Shown piece by piece: positions 1 through 7,384 of a stretch of 14,600 nucleotides of DNA (the first letter of the stretch is position 1; each line of letters begins with the position of its first letter). Under the pieces are notes generated by a model. That model was not told the origin of the DNA and searched no databases. It saw nothing but the letters and a program-made list of their open reading frames with translations. A program made the position numbers and the translations under genes. This DNA comes from JAAOZP01 sp964616835 (lineage in GTDB: Archaea; Thermoproteota; EX4484-205; JAAOZP01), in contig CAZTSG010000032.1 in NCBI GenBank assembly GCA_964616835.1, positions 1 to 14,600 on the forward strand, written 5' to 3'.

Positions 1-973
1 TCGCAATAAGTATTCCGTACTCCTCGTATAGTTTTTTGATTATTTTCGGAGCGTCAAAACCCTTGTTTTTGAAAACTATTATCGATATGGAGCGGTATTC
101 CTTTTCCCGCGGGAAGATCTCAAACCCCTCGGATTCCAGAAACCCGTATATCATTTCAGCATTCTCCCTGTGTCTCCTCATCCTCTCATCGTAACCCTCC
201 TCCTTTAGGATTTCAAGTGCTTCAGCAATCCCGTAGATCAGCGGGATGGCTGGGGTGAAGGGAGTCTCCTTCTTCAAGTGGAACCTGTGTATTTTTTCAA
301 TGTCAAGGTAGAAGCTTCTCCTCCTAGGATTGTTCAACCCCTTCTCCAATGCTCTCTCGCTAACCGATGCGAAAGATAGTCCGGGAGGCCCTCCAAGTCC
401 TTTCTGGCTGGCTGTCACACAGACATCAACACGCCACTTATCAGCGTAGAATGGTTCCACACCTAGGTCTGAAACAGTGTCTGCGAAAACAAGTATATCC
501 CTGTTCCCGACAGCATTGCGAATCTCCTCCATCATTCTGAAGGTTACGCCGGTAGACGTCTCGTTGTGTACTATGAAAATGCTCTTTACGTCTTCGTTCT
601 CTATAGCATTGATTATTTCTCTCAGGCTGGGTAACTCTCCCCATTCTGCCTTAACGATAACAGGCTTGGCTCCGACTTTTACAGCGTTTTCCACAGCTCT
701 CTCTGTGAAGTCTCCGAAATCGGGTATTAGGACTTTCTCCCCGTCGTAAACGAAGTTTTGGAAAACCATGTCTACTCCCGCGGTCCCTGAGCCGTTTATA
801 ATGTAAACATTGTTTTCAGTCTGGAAAGCATATTTCAGCCCTTCTTCAACCTTTTCGTAAAGCTTGTGAAACTCTTCCCCCCTATGGTTTATAATCGGCT
901 TGGCCATAGCCTTCAAAACCCTATCTGGAAGCGTTATCGGACCCGGTATGAGCAGCATGGGCGTTTTTAGCAT
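1..973 (-). CDS. Class V PLP-dependent aminotransferase (alanine-glyoxylate / serine-pyruvate type), C-terminus cut by window edge
   Basis: The frame is open from an ATG at 973 to the window edge, giving 324 residues without a stop. The N-terminal motif GPITLPDRVLKAM, the HRGEEFHKLYEK segment, HNETSTG (about 137-143) and FADTVSDLG (163-171) fit the alanine-glyoxylate/serine-pyruvate branch of fold-type I aminotransferases. Lys191 in TASQKGLGGPPG is the expected PLP Schiff-base lysine, and Asp166 should contact the PLP ring nitrogen. The usual family length is about 370-390 residues, so perhaps 50-60 are missing. Family members move an amino group between alanine or serine and glyoxylate or pyruvate; the exact substrate cannot be read from sequence. 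It lies 58 bp downstream of gatA on the same strand but has its own TATA-like box. The family call is confident and the substrate open. Confidence 0.88.
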   Translation of the reverse strand, partial: MLKTPMLLIPGPITLPDRVLKAMAKPIINHRGEEFHKLYEKVEEGLKYAFQTENNVYIINGSGTAGVDMVFQNFVYDGEKVLIPDFGDFTERAVENAVKVGAKPVIVKAEWGELPSLREIINAIENEDVKSIFIVHNETSTGVTFRMMEEIRNAVGNRDILVFADTVSDLGVEPFYADKWRVDVCVTASQKGLGGPPGLSFASVSERALEKGLNNPRRRSFYLDIEKIHRFHLKKETPFTPAIPLIYGIAEALEILKEEGYDERMRRHRENAEMIYGFLESEGFEIFPREKEYRSISIIVFKNKGFDAPKIIKKLYEEYGILIA

Positions 974-1000
974 TTTTCCCAACGAGTGGTTTAAAACCGG

Positions 1001-1008
1001 TTTATAAC
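1001..1008 (-). promoter_or_regulatory. TATA box of the aminotransferase gene
   Basis: On the minus strand this reads GTTATAAA, centred about 31 bases upstream of the ATG at 973. That spacing would put the transcript start within a few bases of the start codon, so the mRNA would be leaderless or nearly so. I see no Shine-Dalgarno sequence before the ATG, which agrees. Read-through from gatCA is also possible. Confidence 0.55.
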
Positions 1009-1031
1009 CTTTCCTCTTTTTTCCAAAAAGT

Positions 1032-2462
1032 CTAGAACCATTTAGTAAAACAAGTTTCCTGTTCGTAGGCATACGTTATTCTCAGCAACGTCGCTTCGTC
1101 AAAATGGTTCCCTATCAATTGCAGCCCGACGGGTAACGAATCTACAAAGCCTGCTGGAACATTTATCGCGGGCAGCCCCGCTAGGTTAACTGCAACGGTT
1201 TCAATATCCATCATGTACATGTCTAGAGGAGAGGGAAGCTCCCCTATCCTCCATGGGAGAACAGGCATTGTCGGCGTCGCTAATGCATTATAGTTTTTGA
1301 ACAGGAGCTTAAACTCATCGTATATTTTTCTCCTCACCCTACAAGCCTTTATGTAGAAATCCTCCTTGTAGCCTGCGGAGAGGACGAAAGTCCCTAAGAA
1401 TACTCTTCTCTTAACCTCTTCTCCGAAGCACTCGGTCCTAATCCTAATAAGCTGTTCCTCCCATTTCCCTTTAACAGGCTTCCCCCCGTAACGGATCCCG
1501 TCGAACCTAGCTAGGTTGCTCGAACATTCCGCCATAGCGATTATGTAGTAGGCTGGGAGAGCATACTTCATAAAGGGCATGGAAACCTCTTCTATGAGGC
1601 AACCAGTCTTCTCAAGGGTGTTTAAAGCATCGTAAACCTTTCTCGATACCCTTTTATCAACGTTCTCAAAACCCTCTTTTATCACGCCTATCTTAAACCC
1701 ATTAATCTTCTTCGAAGCCTCTTCCACATAGTTCGGAACGGGCGTGTTCACCGTAGTAGAGTCTCTAAAATCCCTCCCAGATATTACTTGTAGTAGAAGT
1801 GCTGTTGACAAAGTATTCTTAGCCATCGGCCCTATCTGGTCGAGACTGCTCGCATACGCCACCAGACCGTAGCGTGAAACCCTGCCGTACGTTGGCTTAA
1901 AACCCACTATGGAGTTGAAGGCAGCCGGGTTCCTTATTGATCCGCCGGTGTCGCTTCCCAGAGCGATGTCAACAGCTCCGCAGGCAACTGCGACAGCACT
2001 GCCCCCACTGCTTCCTCCGGCGACCCTAGAGTGATCGAAGAAGTTTCTAGTTGGCCCGAAATACGAGGTTTCAGTACTGGACCCCATTGCAAACTCGTCC
2101 ATGTTGGTTTTCCCTATTATTATCGCATCCTCAGCCTTTATTTTCTCAATAACAGTGGCGTCGTAAACCGGAACATAGTTTTCAAGCATTTTAGAAGAGC
2201 ACGTGGTCCTTACTCCACGTGTCGAAATATTGTCTTTAACAGCCACTAGGAGCCCAGCTAACTTCCCCAGCCTCTCCCCCCTCTCGATTCTCCTCTCGAT
2301 CTCCTCAGCTTTCCGAAGCGCTCCCTCCGCATCTACTGTTATGAACGCGTTTAACTCCTTGGTTTCCTCGATTCTTTCCAGAGCCCTGTGTACTCTCTCC
2401 ACAGGGTCAACAATCTCTTCTAAAACGCTGCTCACCCCCATACTTGACCGGATACGAACCAT
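1032..2462 (-). CDS. gatA: Aspartyl/glutamyl-tRNA amidotransferase subunit A (amidase subunit)
   Basis: GatA releases ammonia from glutamine or asparagine, so that GatB can convert Asp-tRNA(Asn) and/or Glu-tRNA(Gln) to the amidated form. The 476-residue protein has the whole amidase-signature core: Lys76 (VAVKDNIS), cis-Ser151 (AGGSSGGSA) and nucleophile Ser175 (DTGGSIRNPA). The spacing of these three (75 and 99 residues from the lysine) equals that of the known GatA Lys-Ser-Ser triad. Length is normal for the family. The start at 2462 gives a 31-bp overlap with gatC and has a purine-rich stretch directly before it. An in-frame ATG at 2441 would cut the overlap to 10 bp and is possible. It is probably co-transcribed with gatC. 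GatB is not in the window and must be encoded elsewhere. Confidence 0.95.
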   Translation of the reverse strand: MVRIRSSMGVSSVLEEIVDPVERVHRALERIEETKELNAFITVDAEGALRKAEEIERRIERGERLGKLAGLLVAVKDNISTRGVRTTCSSKMLENYVPVYDATVIEKIKAEDAIIIGKTNMDEFAMGSSTETSYFGPTRNFFDHSRVAGGSSGGSAVAVACGAVDIALGSDTGGSIRNPAAFNSIVGFKPTYGRVSRYGLVAYASSLDQIGPMAKNTLSTALLLQVISGRDFRDSTTVNTPVPNYVEEASKKINGFKIGVIKEGFENVDKRVSRKVYDALNTLEKTGCLIEEVSMPFMKYALPAYYIIAMAECSSNLARFDGIRYGGKPVKGKWEEQLIRIRTECFGEEVKRRVFLGTFVLSAGYKEDFYIKACRVRRKIYDEFKLLFKNYNALATPTMPVLPWRIGELPSPLDMYMMDIETVAVNLAGLPAINVPAGFVDSLPVGLQLIGNHFDEATLLRITYAYEQETCFTKWF

Positions 2463-2728
2463 CTCTCCTCTTTCTCTCCAGCATTCTTAAAGACTTCTTC
2501 CTCACTAAGCGTTTCAGCAGGCTTGTCTTCTCTAAGGGACTCGTTTACGCTCGTCACGTAAGTCATGGGTTCAACATCTAGCTGGAGTCTCCTTATCGTT
2601 TCAAAATACTCAAGTATCTCGTTAACATCTTTTAAAAGCCTGTCTATTTCATGCTCTCCCAATGAGATTCTGCATAGTCTAGCGTAGTGCAGCATTTCTT
2701 CCCTAGATATGGCTGTTTTCCTGCTCAT
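2432..2728 (-). CDS. gatC: Aspartyl/glutamyl-tRNA amidotransferase subunit C
   Basis: This is a 98-residue protein of typical GatC length. GatC has no catalytic site; it wraps around the GatA-GatB interface and stabilises the complex. Family features visible are the N-terminal helix (REEMLHYARLCRISL, about 10-24), the helix DVNEILEYFETIRRL (34-48) and the downstream V-EPMTYVTSVNESLREDKP segment (52-71), which matches the conserved 'P ... LREDxP' pattern. The ATG at 2728 has a clear GGAGG six bases or so upstream. It starts the gatC-gatA pair, is divergent from the trp operon, and its 3' end overlaps the gatA start. Identification is firm because the gatA partner is adjacent. Confidence 0.93.
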   Translation of the reverse strand: MSRKTAISREEMLHYARLCRISLGEHEIDRLLKDVNEILEYFETIRRLQLDVEPMTYVTSVNESLREDKPAETLSEEEVFKNAGEKEERWFVSGQVWG

Positions 2729-2733
2729 TTAGG

Positions 2734-2738
2734 CCTCC
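2734..2738 (-). promoter_or_regulatory. Shine-Dalgarno site of gatC
   Basis: GGAGG on the minus strand, five bases before the ATG at 2728. It supports this start and shows that ribosome-binding sites are used here alongside leaderless genes. Confidence 0.6.
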
Positions 2739-2759
2739 TTTCCCTTTGTAGAATGGCTA

Positions 2760-2767
2760 TTTATTAG
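2760..2767 (-). promoter_or_regulatory. Probable TATA box of gatC-gatA
   Basis: The minus strand reads CTAATAAA about 35 bases before the gatC ATG, which would give a leader of only several bases that includes the GGAGG. The element is a weaker match than the trp TATA box, so the call is tentative. Confidence 0.4.
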
Positions 2768-2843
2768 TTTCCCTAACAATCTCGAACTGTTTTACAATAA
2801 GGAGTAGGGCGTTAGGGATTCAACTTATTCCTTAGAATCATGT

Positions 2844-2869
2844 ACAAATGTATTCATGTATGCATTTGT
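2844..2869. promoter_or_regulatory. 26-bp imperfect palindrome, candidate operator of the trp operon
   Basis: The left arm begins ACAAATG and the right arm ends CATTTGT, perfect complements at the outer seven positions. Over the full 13-base half-sites 11 positions are complementary. The palindrome ends about 8 bp before the TATA box of trpE, over or just upstream of the expected BRE/TFB site. A dyad of this size suits a dimeric helix-turn-helix regulator (Lrp/AsnC, ArsR or MarR-like). The regulator itself is not in the window. Its role is inferred from position and symmetry only. Confidence 0.5.
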
Positions 2870-2877
2870 TCAGAACT

Positions 2878-2886
2878 TTTTATATA
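2878..2886 (+). promoter_or_regulatory. TATA box of the trp operon
   Basis: The run TTTTATATA, inside a longer T/A stretch at 2877-2887, is the strongest TATA-like element in the window. Its centre lies about 28-29 bases before the ATG at 2911, so transcription should begin at or next to that ATG. This argues for a leaderless trpE message and against the upstream ATG at 2848, which would place the promoter inside the coding region. Confidence 0.7.
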
Positions 2887-2910
2887 TCTGTTTTATCTTG
2901 CAGAGAGCCT

Positions 2911-4323
2911 ATGGCTACTCGTGCTCTCGCCCGCTTGAGCAGTAAACCATCTAGTGGAAACGTTCAAAGCTTAGAGTTTAGAATTAAAGAGATTACGTAT
3001 GAGAGTCCTCTCAGGGTTTTCTCCAAGCTTGTGGATGAGTATGATTATGTTTACTTACTTGAGTCCGTAACGGGTCCTCAGAAGCTTGCAGAGTTCTCGT
3101 TCATAGGTTTCGACCCCAGAGTGGTTATTAGAGTCAAAGATGGTAAGGCGGAGATCCGGGGGGAGGAGAATGATATTGTGAAGACAAACGACCCGCTTAA
3201 CGTTGTGAAAAAAGAAATGTGTGTTAAAACGCTTTCGCGAAGACGCCCGAGGTTTACTGGGGGTGCTGTCGGCTATATTTCTTATGATGCTGTAAGATAC
3301 TGGGAGAATCTCCCGTCAAAAACCATAGACGATTTGAAACTTCCCGATTTAGAGATGGGAGTTTACGACGATGGGATAGTGTTTGAGCATGTTCATAGAA
3401 GAGCATACTATTTCTATACTGGGGAGAATAGAATGAGCGTCTTAGAGAAGAAGCTTAAATCTTGCAGGGATCTTGGAAGGTTAGAGTTTAGCAAGCCTAA
3501 TCTGAATATTCGTAAGGAGGAATATGAGGAAATCGTAATGAAGGCTAAAGAGCACATTTTTAGCGGCGATATTTTTCAAGTAGTGCTTTCTAAAAGATAC
3601 GGCTTCGATATCCGTGGGGACTTAATGCTTTTCTATCAAGCGTTGAGAAAAATCAATCCTTCTCCATACATGTATTTCTTGAAGCATGAAAATAGGTTGA
3701 TAATTGGCTCAAGTCCAGAAATGCTTGTAAGGGTCGAGGATAGAAGCGTTGAAACATATCCGATAGCTGGAACACGTCAGAAAACAGGGAATCCGAAGAG
3801 GGATGATAAGCTGGCAAGGGACCTGTTGGCGGATCCGAAGGAGCGGGCGGAGCACGTAATGCTTGTAGATTTAGCTAGAAACGATCTGGGAAGGGTTGCA
3901 GAATACGGCTCGGTAAAGGTGCCTGATTTCATGGTCATACATAAGTATAGCCATGTTCAACACATTGTTTCCAGGGTTGTTGGAACACTTGCACCAGACA
4001 AGGATTGTTTCGACGTCTTGAGGACAATGCTGCCCGCTGGAACAGTTTCCGGTGCCCCAAAAGTGAGGGCAATGGAGATAATCGAAGAACTTGAACCCAC
4101 TAGGAGGGGGCCTTACGCTGGTGCAGTCGGATACTTCTCTTACAATGGTAATGCCGACTTTGCGATAACGATCAGGACTCTCATTGTGAAAAATGGAAGG
4201 GGCTATGTTCAGGCCGGTGCCGGAATAGTTGCTGACTCAGTGCCCGAGAGGGAATGGTTTGAAACAGAACATAAGGCTAGAGCCCTGTTGAAGGCGCTAA
4301 GCCTGGGGGGTGGTAAAGCATGA
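2911..4323 (+). CDS. trpE: Anthranilate synthase component I (chorismate-binding subunit)
   Basis: TrpE converts chorismate to anthranilate with ammonia supplied by TrpG, the first and usually feedback-controlled step of tryptophan synthesis. The 470-residue protein has LLES at 49-52, the tryptophan-binding motif of feedback-sensitive enzymes. Its chorismate-utilising core has PIAGTRQ (284-290), EHVMLVDLARNDLGR (314-328), TVSGAPK (378-384) and AGAG (435-438), then the metal/substrate region PEREWFETEH. The frame is open up to an ATG at 2848. I place the start at 2911 because the TATA box and part of the candidate operator lie between the two and the first 21 residues of the longer form have no family character. 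No Shine-Dalgarno precedes 2911, which suits a leaderless first gene. Its stop overlaps the trpG start by 4 bp (ATGA). Confidence 0.95.
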   Translation: MATRALARLSSKPSSGNVQSLEFRIKEITYESPLRVFSKLVDEYDYVYLLESVTGPQKLAEFSFIGFDPRVVIRVKDGKAEIRGEENDIVKTNDPLNVVKKEMCVKTLSRRRPRFTGGAVGYISYDAVRYWENLPSKTIDDLKLPDLEMGVYDDGIVFEHVHRRAYYFYTGENRMSVLEKKLKSCRDLGRLEFSKPNLNIRKEEYEEIVMKAKEHIFSGDIFQVVLSKRYGFDIRGDLMLFYQALRKINPSPYMYFLKHENRLIIGSSPEMLVRVEDRSVETYPIAGTRQKTGNPKRDDKLARDLLADPKERAEHVMLVDLARNDLGRVAEYGSVKVPDFMVIHKYSHVQHIVSRVVGTLAPDKDCFDVLRTMLPAGTVSGAPKVRAMEIIEELEPTRRGPYAGAVGYFSYNGNADFAITIRTLIVKNGRGYVQAGAGIVADSVPEREWFETEHKARALLKALSLGGGKA

Positions 4324-4904
4324 GGGTTCTCCTAATAGATAATTATGATTCGTTCGTATACAATATCGCTCAATACTTGGGGGAGCTCGGTGCCTTCGTA
4401 ATGGTTTTTAGAAATGATGCTATCAGCGTGAATAAGATAAGCAGAATTAAGCCTGATAGGATAATAATATCGCCCGGCCCCGGTACCCCAGAGGATAGAA
4501 GATACTTTGGCAATTGTATTTCAATAATACGAAAGTTTTGTTCAAGGATTCCGATTTTAGGGGTGTGCCTGGGGCATCAGGGTATTGCGTATGCTTTCGG
4601 CGCAAAGATTTCTCATGCCAGCGTGCTCATGCACGGGAAGACCAGTAGGATTAAGCACGATGGTAAAGGAGTGTTCAGAGGCGTTTCAAACCCGTTTGAA
4701 GCCACGCGTTACCATTCTTTGGTAGTGAGCGCCTTCGATATTCCTCCCTCTCTAAGAATAACCGCATACTCGCTAGAGGATTGCGAGGTCATGGGTTTGA
4801 GACATGTTGAGTATCCTGTTGAGGGGGTACAGTTCCACCCTGAGTCCATACTTACCCGAGAGGGGAAGAAGATATTGAAGAACTTTCTTGAAGGGGGTGT
4901 GTGA
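4320..4904 (+). CDS. trpG: Anthranilate synthase component II (glutamine amidotransferase)
   Basis: TrpG hydrolyses glutamine and channels ammonia to TrpE. This 194-residue class I glutamine amidotransferase domain has the N-terminal IDNYDSFVYN motif (6-15), the oxyanion segment SPGPGTPED (51-59), nucleophile Cys83 in GVCLGHQG, and His173/Glu175 in QFHPES, which complete the triad. It is a stand-alone subunit with no fusion to TrpD. The same type of protein can serve as PabA for p-aminobenzoate synthesis, but the place between trpE and trpD settles the main role. A G-rich stretch (GGGGGGTGG) just before the ATG can act as ribosome-binding site. It overlaps trpE and trpD by 4 bp each, which suggests translational coupling. 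Confidence 0.95.
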   Translation: MRVLLIDNYDSFVYNIAQYLGELGAFVMVFRNDAISVNKISRIKPDRIIISPGPGTPEDRRYFGNCISIIRKFCSRIPILGVCLGHQGIAYAFGAKISHASVLMHGKTSRIKHDGKGVFRGVSNPFEATRYHSLVVSAFDIPPSLRITAYSLEDCEVMGLRHVEYPVEGVQFHPESILTREGKKILKNFLEGGV

Positions 4905-5974
4905 GTTTGATAAGGGAGTGTATAGCAAAACTCGTTAGGGGTGAGGACCTGCTTCCTGAGGAAGCTGAAGAATCCATGGCTGAAATAATGTCTGGCAGAG
5001 CGAGCGATGCGCAGATAGCGTCTTTCCTCACGGCTTTAAGGATGAAAGGCGAGACTGTTGAAGAAATAGCTGCATTCGCATCCGTGATGAGGAGGTTCTG
5101 CCTCCGCATTAGTCCGAGCACTGGAAGTAGGCTTGTCGACACCTGCGGGACAGGAGGAGACTCTGTGAAGACTTTTAACGTGAGCACGGTAGCTGCCCTC
5201 ATTGCTGCTGGAGCAGGCGTTTACGTAGCGAAGCATGGAAATCGCTCTGTGACGAGCAAGTGTGGAAGCGCAGACCTTCTGGAAGCATTGGGCTTTAATC
5301 TCAACATGAGCCCTGAAGCAGTAGAAAAGTCTATAGAGGAGGTTGGAATAGGCTTCATGTTCGCCCCGGTTTTCCATCCCGCTATGAAGCATGCAGTAGG
5401 GCCAAGGAGAGAAATAGGGATAAGGACGGTTTTCAACATCCTGGGGCCTCTGACTAATCCTGCGGGTGCTAATGCTCAGCTTCTAGGAGTCTGCGACGAG
5501 GCCCTGCTAAAGCCCGTTGCAAACGTGCTTAAAAAACTGGGTGTTGAGAACGCGATGGTTGTACATGGTTCAGAAGGACTCGATGAGATTTCTGTAGTCT
5601 GTAGAACCAGGGTCCTCCTAGTATCAGGGGGGAGAATCTACGCGAAGTACATCGACCCCAAGAACTTGGGCTTTAAGAATGCTGACATAAGGTTCGTCGA
5701 GGTTTCGTCTAAAGAGGAAAGCGTGAAAGCAGCTTTAACCATATTGAAAAACCGTGTTGAAAGCGACCCGAAGCTTGCCACTAAAAGAGACATGGCTCTG
5801 CTTAACGCTGCCGCCGCAATCCTGCTGGGCGGTAAGGCTAAGAGCCTTTCCGAGGCGATTGAGGTTGCTAGAGAATCCTTGGGGAGCGGAGCTGCTTACA
5901 GGAAGCTTAGAGAGCTCATAAAATACAGCGGGGGAAACTTGTCCGTGTTAGAGGAGCTTGAGAAGAATGCCTGA
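4901..5974 (+). CDS. trpD: Anthranilate phosphoribosyltransferase
   Basis: TrpD joins anthranilate and PRPP to give phosphoribosyl-anthranilate. The 357-residue protein begins with the helical N-terminal domain (about 1-70), followed by the PRPP/Mg glycine-rich loop CGTGGD (82-87), the KHGNRS and SKCGSAD elements (111-125) and the FNILGPLTNPA motif, all typical of the family. Length is normal. The start is GTG at 4901, in a GTGA overlap with the trpG stop; a G-rich run just upstream supports it. The 3' end overlaps the trpC start by 8 bp. Nothing is missing or broken. Confidence 0.95.
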   Translation: MSLIRECIAKLVRGEDLLPEEAEESMAEIMSGRASDAQIASFLTALRMKGETVEEIAAFASVMRRFCLRISPSTGSRLVDTCGTGGDSVKTFNVSTVAALIAAGAGVYVAKHGNRSVTSKCGSADLLEALGFNLNMSPEAVEKSIEEVGIGFMFAPVFHPAMKHAVGPRREIGIRTVFNILGPLTNPAGANAQLLGVCDEALLKPVANVLKKLGVENAMVVHGSEGLDEISVVCRTRVLLVSGGRIYAKYIDPKNLGFKNADIRFVEVSSKEESVKAALTILKNRVESDPKLATKRDMALLNAAAAILLGGKAKSLSEAIEVARESLGSGAAYRKLRELIKYSGGNLSVLEELEKNA

Positions 5975-6743
5975 TTTCCTTAAAACCATTATGAGGAGCG
6001 TTATGGAAACCTTGGAATCTGGCTATTATGATGTAGATCCCGTTGAACACGGTAGGATCAGCCTGAAGAAAGCAATACTCTCTTGCACTAAAACCCCTGT
6101 TATAGCAGAGTTCAAGCCTGCTTCCCCGTCCAAGGGGTTTTTAAGGAAAAACGAGGAGGCGATTCAGGCATCGCTCTCCATGGAGAAAGCGGGAGCAATC
6201 GGAATCTCGGTTCTAACGGAGCCAAAGCATTTCAAAGGATCTCTAAGCGTATTCAAAGAAATCCGGAAAGCCGTTAATATTCCGCTTTTGATGAAGGATT
6301 TTATTATTAGCAGTATTCAGGTTGAAGCGGCTTCAAGAATCGGGGCTGACGCCGTACTGCTTATTCAAACATTGTTTGACAGGGGTTTTTCCCAAATCGG
6401 CTTAGAGGAAATGATCGACTTTGTTCATTCCCGGGGTATGGAGGTCCTGCTCGAAGTCCACACAGAGGAAGAGTTTCTGAGGGCCATTCATTCCGAAGCA
6501 GATATGGTTGGGATAAACAATAGGGATCTTTCTACACTGGACACGGATATCAACACGACGGTCAAAATACTGGGTAAGCATGGTGACTGCGGGAAGATCG
6601 TTGTGAGCGAAAGCGGGATAGAATCTCCAACGCATATAGGGCTCTTGAGGAGGCATGGCGTGAAAGCCTTCCTCGTTGGGACGGCGATAATGCTTTCAGA
6701 AAACGTTGAGGAGAAGGTTAGGAGCCTCGTGGAGGCTGTTTAA
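5967..6743 (+). CDS. trpC: Indole-3-glycerol-phosphate synthase
   Basis: TrpC closes the indole ring, turning CdRP into indole-3-glycerol phosphate with loss of CO2 and water. The 258-residue (beta/alpha)8 barrel shows the catalytic set known from the Sulfolobus enzyme: Glu48 and Lys50 (AEFKPASPSKG), Lys110 (LLMKDFI), Glu163 (LLEVHTEEE), Asn184 (GINNRDL), and Glu215/Ser216 (SESGI). I start at ATG 5967, which has GAGGAG at 5951-5956, about ten bases upstream. A TTG at 5958 in the same frame would give three more residues but sits too close to that site. It overlaps trpD by 8 bp and is followed by trpF after 2 bp. It is a single-function enzyme, not fused to trpF as in some bacteria. Confidence 0.95.
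   Translation: MPDFLKTIMRSVMETLESGYYDVDPVEHGRISLKKAILSCTKTPVIAEFKPASPSKGFLRKNEEAIQASLSMEKAGAIGISVLTEPKHFKGSLSVFKEIRKAVNIPLLMKDFIISSIQVEAASRIGADAVLLIQTLFDRGFSQIGLEEMIDFVHSRGMEVLLEVHTEEEFLRAIHSEADMVGINNRDLSTLDTDINTTVKILGKHGDCGKIVVSESGIESPTHIGLLRRHGVKAFLVGTAIMLSENVEEKVRSLVEAV
6731..6735 (+). promoter_or_regulatory. Ribosome-binding site of trpF inside the end of trpC
   Basis: GGAGG lies ten bases before the ATG at 6746 and inside the last codons of trpC. It supports independent re-initiation at trpF. Confidence 0.5.
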
Positions 6744-6745
6744 AG

Positions 6746-7384
6746 ATGGTTAAGGTCAAGATATGTGGAATAACCAGATTCGAAGACCTTGAAGCCTCAG
6801 TAAGCGCTGGAGCAGACTTCGTAGGCTTCGTGGTCGACGTACCCTCTTCTCCGAGAAACTTGGATCATAGGGGTGCTGCCCGTTTAATATCTACTGTCCC
6901 CAGCAGCGTTAAAAGCGTGGTTGTTACTGTTCTCAGAAGCCCGGGGGATTTACGTAGCATTATGGAATTGTGTGCAGACTATGTTCAGCTACACGGAGAG
7001 CCCAATTTACTTATGGGTTTGGCTGAAGCGCTTCACGCGGAAAAAGCAATAGGGGCTGTAAACGCTAGGCTCCCCAACGCGTTAGAATTGGCGTTAGAGT
7101 ACTCCAAGCTTTTTGGAATGATACTGGTCGACAGCTTGAGGGACAATGGGCTAGGAGGCTCAGGAGAGGCTCACGATTGGGGGCTCAGCAGGATTATGAG
7201 AGATAGATTACAGAAGCCTCTTATTCTTGCTGGAGGACTGACGCCAGATAACGTTGCAACTGCTGTAAAGATTGTCAACCCCTATGCTGTTGATGTTTCA
7301 ACCGGTGTCGAAGCCAGCCCCGGTATTAAGGACCCGGAGAAATTATCAAGGTTTATTAAAAGGGCTAAGGAGGTAAGAGTATGA
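6746..7384 (+). CDS. trpF: Phosphoribosylanthranilate isomerase
   Basis: TrpF performs the Amadori rearrangement of phosphoribosyl-anthranilate to CdRP. The 212-residue barrel has the general-base cysteine Cys7 in VKICGITR and the general-acid Asp129 in ILVDS. The C-terminal phosphate-binding motifs are LAGGLTPDNV and the DVSTGVEASPGIKDPEK segment with its family-typical SSGVE-like turn. Length is normal. Two bases separate it from trpC, and its stop overlaps the trpB start (ATGA). In the operon it stands after trpC although its reaction comes before. Identification is secure. Confidence 0.94.
   Translation: MVKVKICGITRFEDLEASVSAGADFVGFVVDVPSSPRNLDHRGAARLISTVPSSVKSVVVTVLRSPGDLRSIMELCADYVQLHGEPNLLMGLAEALHAEKAIGAVNARLPNALELALEYSKLFGMILVDSLRDNGLGGSGEAHDWGLSRIMRDRLQKPLILAGGLTPDNVATAVKIVNPYAVDVSTGVEASPGIKDPEKLSRFIKRAKEVRV
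7369..7373 (+). promoter_or_regulatory. Strong Shine-Dalgarno site of trpB
   Basis: GGAGG within AAGGAGGTAA, seven bases before the trpB ATG, is the best ribosome-binding site in the operon. It lies inside the end of trpF. Confidence 0.6.

Noticed and set aside
477..749. Open frame of 90 codons on the plus strand
   Set aside because: It lies wholly opposite the aminotransferase, whose motifs are clear; composition is typical of an antisense shadow.
2848..2910. N-terminal extension of trpE from an ATG at 2848
   Set aside because: It would contain the TATA box and most of the palindrome, and the residues show no family similarity.
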